Of a stretch of 5,827 bases of DNA, positions 1-4,981 are shown one piece after another (the stretch's first letter is position 1; every line of letters begins with the position of its first letter). The stretch comes from Candidatus Woesearchaeota archaeon (GTDB lineage: Archaea > Nanobdellota > Nanobdellia > SCGC-AAA011-G17 > GW2011-AR20). The notes under the pieces are model-generated. The model did not search any database. It was given only the letters and a program-made list of their open reading frames with translations, and was not told the DNA's origin. Location: NCBI GenBank assembly GCA_018302915.1, contig JAGVZB010000030.1, positions 1-5,827 on the forward strand, read 5' to 3'. A program made the translations under genes and the position numbers.

Positions 1-144
1 AGGTATAGATCATTAGGATTTTATAAATATTGGAATTTGGATTATCCTGTCGATTTTATATGCTATACTCCTGAAGAATTTAACAGATTAAAGAAACAGA
101 TTACAATTGTAAAAGAGGCTGTTGAGAATGGGATTGAAATATAA
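1..144 (+). CDS. Nucleotidyltransferase, C-terminal fragment (gene starts before window)
   Basis: The first 47 codons are open from base 1 and end at TAA 142-144. The start and catalytic part lie outside the window. The fragment reads as an aromatic stretch (GFYKYWNLDYPVDFICY), then TPEEFNRLKKQ and a closing helix ending VENGIEI. The 'YPVDFxCYTPEEF' ending followed by an 'ITIVxEAVxxGI' helix is the tail I know from archaeal minimal nucleotidyltransferases (Pol-beta/MNT superfamily, NTP_transf_2-like). Such proteins transfer nucleotides to a protein, RNA or small molecule and often pair with a HEPN partner in toxin-antitoxin modules, but no HEPN gene follows here: the next gene is convergent. 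The GSxxDxD active-site motif cannot be checked. Family assignment is fairly confident; the substrate is unknown. Confidence 0.78.
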   Translation, partial: RYRSLGFYKYWNLDYPVDFICYTPEEFNRLKKQITIVKEAVENGIEI

Positions 145-174
145 ATTAAATTACTTGACAATGAAAAGCATTGA

Positions 175-219
175 TTAAAAATATTTAAGCTTAATATGTA
201 AGAAAGTGAATAAAAATAT
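175..219 (-). terminator. Weak candidate T-tract terminator of the leftward gene, in the convergent spacer
   Basis: The 95-base spacer 145-239 separates two convergent genes and holds no gene I can support. Read on the - strand, beyond the lipoprotein stop codon, it contains two 5-base T runs, at about 213-217 and 177-181. Archaeal transcription usually stops at such U-rich stretches without a strong hairpin. The runs are short and the whole spacer is AT-rich, so this is only a candidate. Confidence 0.25.
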
Positions 220-239
220 CCTCTTCATGATGGTAAAGT

Positions 240-914
240 TTATTTAGAACTGCAGTAAAAAGTCCATTTAGGTCTTAAATGAGTACTATCCATCTCATCA
301 CTGCTATATGTTTCATAATCAGAAAGCCAGTAAGGGCCATATTCCAAGGGTTTTATAACAATTCCTTCAAGATTTTTTAATTTTGAATAATCTCCCAGAT
401 TCCAGGTAGTCCAGCAATAATTTGTATCTACAGTTTGAACATTATAATCAAACATATTAGTTCTCAATGAATCATCCCAATAAGTACTTCCTTCTTCGAA
501 ATCATCAATTATTCCATTAGCCTTGAAGGCAGGCAAATTATTGCAGAAAGGAACAGGCCAAACTTTGCCATATAAAGATACAGAAACAGAATCAATATCA
601 AATGCATTTTCCAAGGATGAAAACCTGGGAATTTTAAAAAGACATTCTGATTTTATTATGTTGCTGAAGGGATATCCTCCTATATAACTAATATATATTC
701 TTGAAGAGTCTCCAAAATTATCCTTGTTGTAAATAACATAAGGAAAGCATGCTTCAAACTTGACAAAAGTATCCTCTCCCTCTTCAGGGTCCGGCTGGAT
801 GACTATTTCATAATTTCCATGCTCAACATTCACAGGATTTTTAAGCTCACATCCCAAAAATAAAAAGGTAGCCAAAGAAGAAATAATGATGTTGTTAAAT
901 GCATTAAATTTCAT
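240..914 (-). CDS. Putative lipoprotein with a DNRLRE-like beta domain
   Basis: A 224-residue exported protein. Residues 1-21 form a signal peptide: K2, a hydrophobic core at about 9-20, then FLGC with C22 as the probable lipid-modified cysteine. The -3 position is Phe, so the lipobox is imperfect. After a short linker, residues 48-222 follow the DNRLRE pattern: DTFV opening, DNFGDSSRIYIS, a KSECLFKIP strand (family: R-LL-F-L--IP), SVSLYG, FEEGSTYWDD (family: WxExxxTW), the NLEGIVIKP strand, and a closing THLRPKWTFYC that matches the family's RPxLxVxY end. DNRLRE domains are extracellular jelly-roll-like modules found in surface proteins and carbohydrate-active enzymes, so a binding or structural role at the surface is likely. 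No catalytic motif is evident. There are six cysteines counting C22. The ATG at 914 is chosen because a TATA box lies about 26 bases upstream and there is no Shine-Dalgarno sequence, suggesting a leaderless mRNA. Divergent from the surface-protein operon. Confidence 0.75.
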   Translation of the reverse strand: MKFNAFNNIIISSLATFLFLGCELKNPVNVEHGNYEIVIQPDPEEGEDTFVKFEACFPYVIYNKDNFGDSSRIYISYIGGYPFSNIIKSECLFKIPRFSSLENAFDIDSVSVSLYGKVWPVPFCNNLPAFKANGIIDDFEEGSTYWDDSLRTNMFDYNVQTVDTNYCWTTWNLGDYSKLKNLEGIVIKPLEYGPYWLSDYETYSSDEMDSTHLRPKWTFYCSSK

Positions 915-936
915 GATATCAGTAAAAACGGCAAAA

Positions 937-944
937 GATATAAA
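937..944 (-). promoter_or_regulatory. TATA box of the lipoprotein gene (predicted leaderless)
   Basis: On the - strand, bases 944 to 937 read TTTATATC inside a T6 run, one base off the archaeal TTTATATA consensus. Its centre is about 26-27 bases before the A of the ATG at 914, so transcription should begin at or within a base or two of the start codon. No G-rich ribosome site lies between. The BRE just upstream (951-945) is not purine-rich, so the promoter may be modest. Confidence 0.55.
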
Positions 945-955
945 AAAGTGCTTAT

Positions 956-990
956 CAGAAATATTTAAATAGAATTCTCTGCTTAAATTT
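956..990 (+). promoter_or_regulatory. Promoter of the two-gene surface operon (BRE, TATA, AGAATTCT)
   Basis: CAGAAAT at 956-962 fits the archaeal BRE consensus cRNaANt and abuts a TATA box TTTAAATA at 964-971. This predicts a transcript start near 993-995 and a leader of about 30 bases before the ATG at 1024, enough to hold the ribosome site. An 8-base palindrome AGAATTCT (971-978) and CTTAAATTT (982-990) follow. The TATA-to-TTT stretch is nearly the same as the one upstream of the third surface gene at 4951-4976. Confidence 0.6.
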
Positions 991-1006
991 GTATCATGTT
1001 TATAAA

Positions 1007-1014
1007 AAGGAGGG
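1007..1014 (+). promoter_or_regulatory. Strong Shine-Dalgarno site fixing the start at 1024
   Basis: AAGGAGGG ends nine bases before the ATG at 1024 and complements the CCUCC at the 3' end of 16S rRNA. It is the only clear ribosome site in the window: the lipoprotein gene and the gene at 4982 look leaderless, and the gene at 1646 starts one base after a stop codon. Confidence 0.75.
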
Positions 1015-1023
1015 CATTCTAAA

Positions 1024-1644
1024 ATGAAAATAAGTTTGAATATTGAAAAGAGGCATCTGGTTTTCTTTGGTTTGTTTTTGGTTTTGGTTGGAAGCTTGGT
1101 TGTAATTGCTGTGGATAATCCAAAGGTGTTTCATGATTATTTATACACAGATGTAATAAGGTCTCATACTCCAGAAGGTGTTGTAGAAATTGATGATACT
1201 CTCAGAGTAACTGGTCCATTCAGATCAATTGGAAGAGCCAAATTTGACGGAGATATTTGTGATGAAAACAAATGTATAGATGCAAGTGATTTAATTAATA
1301 AAATGGAAGAGTTAGGAGTAGAAGTTCCTGAAGAAGAAACAAATATAATAGAAGAAACATATTCAGGTAATGATGCAAAAATAAATTATAATAATAATCT
1401 TTACTTTTTTAGTGTAACTGAAGAAAATATGTTACAATTTTGTTTAGACCAAGGATTTGAAGAGTATAATATAGATAAAATAGAAGGGGATACATCAGCA
1501 TGTAGATCAGATAGGTATTATGCATACTATGATTATAATGAGAATGAGAATAAATGGAAAATACAACCATGTAATTATGGTGCAATGGGACATAATGCCA
1601 TTCCTACAGTCATTGCTAAAATAACTTGTTATAAAGAAATTTAA
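1024..1644 (+). CDS. N-anchored secreted protein with C-terminal cysteine domain
   Basis: A 206-residue protein of no named family. Residues 1-11 are basic (KR at 9-10), residues 12-30 are a single hydrophobic helix without an obvious cleavage site, and the rest should lie outside the cell. Residues 31-90 (DNPKVF, VVEIDDTLRVTGPFRS, DICDENKC) match a stalk I recognise from DPANN surface proteins, where an NPxVFxH-like start leads to short beta repeats and a CxxxxC pair (C79, C84). Residues 95-112 are an acidic linker. Residues 113-206 form a compact domain with C140, C160, C183 and C202, many Tyr and Asn, and a closing IAKITCY; four cysteines could make two disulfides. The domain may bind a ligand, but this is inference. 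First gene of an operon: TAA 1642-1644 is followed after one base by the next ATG, so the large protein is probably translated by coupling. After residue 72 all nine lysines are AAA, while two of three earlier lysines are AAG. Confidence 0.8.
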   Translation: MKISLNIEKRHLVFFGLFLVLVGSLVVIAVDNPKVFHDYLYTDVIRSHTPEGVVEIDDTLRVTGPFRSIGRAKFDGDICDENKCIDASDLINKMEELGVEVPEEETNIIEETYSGNDAKINYNNNLYFFSVTEENMLQFCLDQGFEEYNIDKIEGDTSACRSDRYYAYYDYNENENKWKIQPCNYGAMGHNAIPTVIAKITCYKEI

Positions 1645-1645
1645 G

Positions 1646-4600
1646 ATGTACAAACACATAAAAAAAGAACATTTATTTATTTTTTTGGTTCTTTTCACAG
1701 CAATAGTATTGTTTACTTACTTTGAAGAATTCAACTACACAGGATTAACAGCAAGAAATACCTGCACGGATAAAGATTATGAATGCTGTTCAGAAGGTGA
1801 AGGGACAAATTACTTCAGTCTGGATTATTCATGTCCAAATAATCAGCAATGCTGGTCTTCCTGCTCAGAAAAGATAAAAGAAAATAATTTGATAACAACG
1901 TCTGCAGTCTGGGATTCTTCTTGGAACTCTATAAAGAATTTTTTCATTAATTTGTTTAAAAAAGATGTTGTTGGCATAACAAATAACTGTTGTTTATGCA
2001 AAGATGATGATGATTACTTGATTGGATTTGGTGAAACTTCAAGCGGGCCTGGTTGTGCAGCATACTGCCGGGATAAAGGTTATACTTATGATTCTTTTGA
2101 AAGAAATGCCCATATAGAACATTCCAGATCTGGCATTGACGGAAATGATAGGTGTGAGGCTAATGCTGATGAAGGTTCAGAAGATTCAACTCAATGTCAA
2201 CAAGGGGAATTTCCATTATTATCTTATTCAGAAGGTCATGCAAGTCTAAATATCGACACATATCAATACAAGATTTGTAATGGGGGTGATGATGGATTAA
2301 CAAAAGTAGGAGGAACTGAAGAAATAATTTCTATAGCAGAAGATGATACTCATGTCTCAACATATATAGAGGGTGAAAATGCATATACCAATAGATATGG
2401 TAATAATGTATTAAAACTAAAACCATTGCAAGATGAAGCAACTTTAGAAATTTCTTATGAAGGTGATGAAAATACAAAAGGAAATTGTGACAATGATTAT
2501 CAATGCTTATTTTCAATTAGTTCTTTATACAATGCTCACCTAGGAAATTGCAATGAATTCAACATAAAAGCTTGTTATAAAATCACAGGAGCAGCAGAAG
2601 AATGTACTCCTAATGAAAGAGCTTGTGAAGGCAATAATAGATACAAAATCTGCAGAGATGATGGTATATATGGCCCCCCAATAGATTGTGCAGAAGGAAA
2701 AATATGCGAAAATGGGGGATGTAAATTTCCTGATGAAATAGGATACACTTTAATAATAACAAAAACCCCTTCAAATGCTGGAACAGTAAGGATTTCTCCA
2801 GACAAAACAAGATATGATGTTAATGAGATGGTTACACTAACAGCAGTTCCAAATCCTGAATTATATATTTTCTCAAGATGGACAGGAAGTATATCAGGAT
2901 CTGTTAACCCAAGAGAAATAGAAATGAATGAAAATATGGTGATAACAGCAAATTTCCAACAAATTCAATGTAATAACGATGGAATAAAAGAAGAAAATGA
3001 ACAATGTGATGGTACTCAACTAGGGGGAGAAACTTGTGTTTCTCAGGGTTTTGATTCTGGAACATTGTCATGTAATGCTAATTGTATATTTGACACCACT
3101 AATTGTATAAATGATCCAGACACAACATATACTTTAACAATAACAAAAATCCCTCCAAATGCTGGAACAGTAAGTATTTCTCCAGACAAAACAAGATATG
3201 ATGTTAATGAGATGGTTACACTAACAGCCATTCCCAATTCTGAATCATACACCTTCTTAATGTGGACTGGAAATATCTTAGGATCTGTTAACAAAAGAGA
3301 AATAGAAATGAATGAAAATATGGTGATAACAGCAAATTTCAAAAAAATACAGGATGTTCGATGTCAGACATCAGCAAATTGTCCGGATAACGGCTGTTAT
3401 GAACCAGCTTGCACAAATAATTTATGCAGTCAGACACCAGTTGCAAATGGTCAAAATGATGAAATCTGCTTGGCTCCAATGTTTTGTGACGGACAGGGAC
3501 AATGTATCCCTGCTCGTGAAAACTGCAATAACCCATTAGGAGACAATGACAAGGATGGAATAAAGGCTGCATTTGACAAGGACTGCAATGATAATTTCAT
3601 ACAAATAATTGAAGCAACACCTTCAAATGACGAGCCTTACACAAATACAAAAATACAGGTGGATTGTGAATATAATATCTTAGAATCCTCTGAAGAGAGT
3701 GCAGATGAAAAGCAGCTTGGATTGACAACAGAAAGATTCATAGGAGACTGCATTGAAGCTTCCATATCGACTGAAAACTCAATAATTAACTGCAACGAAG
3801 ACAAAAAGACAGCAAAATTGACAAATAATATTGTTTCATTCAAGGAATGCTATGTGGGAGAAACCCCTGGAGAATCTTCAGTGCTTTGCAAGGTAAAGGA
3901 TACTTGCTCTTCTAACATCCAGAATCAGGCAGAAAATTTTGTAATAATAAATGAATACCTGTATTGTCCTGAAATAAGCTTTGGCTCAATTGAATTCGTT
4001 GAAAACAGCATCAAACTGAACAGGGCAAACGAGCCTGGAGAGGAATTAAAGATAACAGGAAGATTGATAGCAGCTGAATCAGGGACAATAACTGTCAATG
4101 CTGCACTGATAGACTTGCAGAATGATATTATTCTTAAGGAAGTTTCAGCAGAGATAGAATACACCGAAGAAAATGCAGACGATCTTGACCAGGAAAAGTT
4201 TGAATTGCTTCTTGAGATTCCTCCGGTAAAGACAGACACTTACTTTGTTTATGTAAAGGCATATATTGATGAGGATGAATCATGCATACAGGATTATACT
4301 ATCTTGGATATAAAATCAGATTTGGAGGATGAAACCTCTCCTGAAGAAGAATGTGAAAATGAAGAGGTGAATGTTTGCCTTACAGAGCTAAAAGGAATAT
4401 GCAAGCAAGGATCCCAAGAATGCGTGAATGGTGAATGGAATGAATGCATTTCAACAGTACAACCAACTCAGGATATATGCAACGATGGTTTGGATAACAA
4501 TTGTGACGGATTTACAGATGAAAACTGTCAAGCAGAGCCAAGAAATGCTGCAGATTCTGACAATGACAATTTGCCCGACTCATGGGAGATGCAAAACTTT

Positions 4601-4945
4601 GAAACATTGTTATTTAATGCAAATGATGATCCTGATGGTGATGGGATAAGCAACATAGATGAGTACAGGAGCAATACAGATCCAAACATAGCAGAAGAGA
4701 AAAAGGCTAATTTAACTTGGCTATGGATAATTATAGGAATAATAGTATTGGGGTTAATAATTTTTGTTTTGTTTAAATTTTTGAAAAAGCCAAGATCAAA
4801 GGGAGGAAGTGGAAGTTATGTTGATCCTAGGTTAAAAGATTATATTGAAGGCTCATTAAAAAAGGGGTTCACAAAGCACCAGATAAGGCAGGCATTGCTG
4901 ACGAAGGGATGGTCACAGGAAGACATTGACAAAGCCATCAAATAA
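1646..4945 (+). CDS. Large mosaic surface protein, membrane-anchored, with InlB-like, MopE-like and Ca-binding modules
   Basis: A 1099-residue protein. Residues 9-26 are a signal or anchor helix. C40-C73 is cysteine-rich and is followed by an amphipathic stretch (86-110, SIKNFFINLFKK). Residues 115-313 hold two copies of a weak motif: SEGHAS...YKIC (195-211) and SSLYNAHLG...C (292-310). C320-C359 is a six-cysteine module. Y367-F437 and Y495-F565 are InlB-B/Flg_new-like beta repeats (GTVxISPDKTRYDVNEMVTLTA...WTG...ITANF), separated by an LGGxTC cysteine module (442-487). C573-C620 is another cysteine module, followed by DNDKDGIKAAFDKDC (633-647). Residues 651-895 look like two beta-sandwich domains without a family I can name. 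Residues 911-961 match the MopE-type metal-binding motif (CNDGLDNNCDGFTDENC). Residues 970-1013 are a thrombospondin-3-like Ca2+ segment (DSDNDNLPDSWE, DDPDGDGISNIDEY). Residues 1025-1046 are a membrane helix with basic KK stop, and 1060-1099 a cytoplasmic UBA-like helical tail. Expected topology: ectodomain outside, tail inside. Probable adhesin or attachment protein. There is no separate ribosome site, so translation is probably coupled to the gene before. Codon use changes near base 3350. Confidence 0.85.
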   Translation: MYKHIKKEHLFIFLVLFTAIVLFTYFEEFNYTGLTARNTCTDKDYECCSEGEGTNYFSLDYSCPNNQQCWSSCSEKIKENNLITTSAVWDSSWNSIKNFFINLFKKDVVGITNNCCLCKDDDDYLIGFGETSSGPGCAAYCRDKGYTYDSFERNAHIEHSRSGIDGNDRCEANADEGSEDSTQCQQGEFPLLSYSEGHASLNIDTYQYKICNGGDDGLTKVGGTEEIISIAEDDTHVSTYIEGENAYTNRYGNNVLKLKPLQDEATLEISYEGDENTKGNCDNDYQCLFSISSLYNAHLGNCNEFNIKACYKITGAAEECTPNERACEGNNRYKICRDDGIYGPPIDCAEGKICENGGCKFPDEIGYTLIITKTPSNAGTVRISPDKTRYDVNEMVTLTAVPNPELYIFSRWTGSISGSVNPREIEMNENMVITANFQQIQCNNDGIKEENEQCDGTQLGGETCVSQGFDSGTLSCNANCIFDTTNCINDPDTTYTLTITKIPPNAGTVSISPDKTRYDVNEMVTLTAIPNSESYTFLMWTGNILGSVNKREIEMNENMVITANFKKIQDVRCQTSANCPDNGCYEPACTNNLCSQTPVANGQNDEICLAPMFCDGQGQCIPARENCNNPLGDNDKDGIKAAFDKDCNDNFIQIIEATPSNDEPYTNTKIQVDCEYNILESSEESADEKQLGLTTERFIGDCIEASISTENSIINCNEDKKTAKLTNNIVSFKECYVGETPGESSVLCKVKDTCSSNIQNQAENFVIINEYLYCPEISFGSIEFVENSIKLNRANEPGEELKITGRLIAAESGTITVNAALIDLQNDIILKEVSAEIEYTEENADDLDQEKFELLLEIPPVKTDTYFVYVKAYIDEDESCIQDYTILDIKSDLEDETSPEEECENEEVNVCLTELKGICKQGSQECVNGEWNECISTVQPTQDICNDGLDNNCDGFTDENCQAEPRNAADSDNDNLPDSWEMQNFETLLFNANDDPDGDGISNIDEYRSNTDPNIAEEKKANLTWLWIIIGIIVLGLIIFVLFKFLKKPRSKGGSGSYVDPRLKDYIEGSLKKGFTKHQIRQALLTKGWSQEDIDKAIK
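2743..2956 (+). repeat. In-frame repeat copy A (InlB-B-like domain)
   Basis: This 214-base stretch matches 3127-3340 without a gap at an offset of exactly 384 bases (128 codons). I count about 22 mismatches by eye, roughly 90% identity. Bases 2792-2844 (53 bases) and 2911-2956 (46 bases) are identical to copy B, and most differences fall between them. It encodes one beta domain, residues 367-437 of the large surface protein. Confidence 0.93.
3127..3340 (+). repeat. In-frame repeat copy B (InlB-B-like domain)
   Basis: The second copy encodes residues 495-565. The 170 bases between the copies encode the LGGxTC cysteine module. Copy B is followed by a different cysteine module rather than a second LGG module, so either only the beta domain was duplicated or a second LGG module was lost. 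The end of this copy coincides with the change in codon use. Confidence 0.93.
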
Positions 4946-4976
4946 AAAGTTTTATATAGAATTCTTTGTTTAATTT
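4944..4976 (+). promoter_or_regulatory. Promoter of the third surface gene (perfect TATA box, leaderless)
   Basis: TTTATATA at 4951-4958 is a perfect archaeal TATA box. The A-rich AAAAAGT before it (4944-4950) fits the BRE except at its first base. The box is centred about 27 bases before the ATG at 4982, so the transcript should start at the start codon; there is no Shine-Dalgarno site. It begins two bases inside the stop codon of the upstream gene, so the downstream gene has its own promoter despite the 36-base gap. AGAATTCT (4958-4965) and TTTAATTT follow, as in the operon promoter. Confidence 0.75.
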
Positions 4977-4981
4977 AATTT

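Noticed and set aside
159..173. Inverted repeat CAATG-AAAAG-CATTG after the nucleotidyltransferase
   Set aside because: The stem is only 5 bp and no T run follows on the + strand, so it does not make a convincing terminator.
1500..1644. Possible variable region of a diversity-generating retroelement
   Set aside because: The stretch is rich in Tyr and Asn codons, but no template repeat or reverse transcriptase is in the window and the domain does not show the usual C-type lectin ending.
1507..1698. A 63-codon - strand open frame across the junction of the first two surface genes
   Set aside because: It is antisense to two well-supported genes, has low-complexity composition and shows no ribosome site or promoter.
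2575..3342. Two similar - strand open frames (2575-2805 and 3043-3342) that share a protein segment
   Set aside because: They lie antisense to the two InlB-like repeats, and their likeness only mirrors that DNA duplication. They have no start signals or recognisable domains.
4428..4649. A 73-codon + strand frame inside the MopE-like region
   Set aside because: The overlapping frame encodes clear MopE and thrombospondin-3-like motifs; this one has an unusual composition and no motif.
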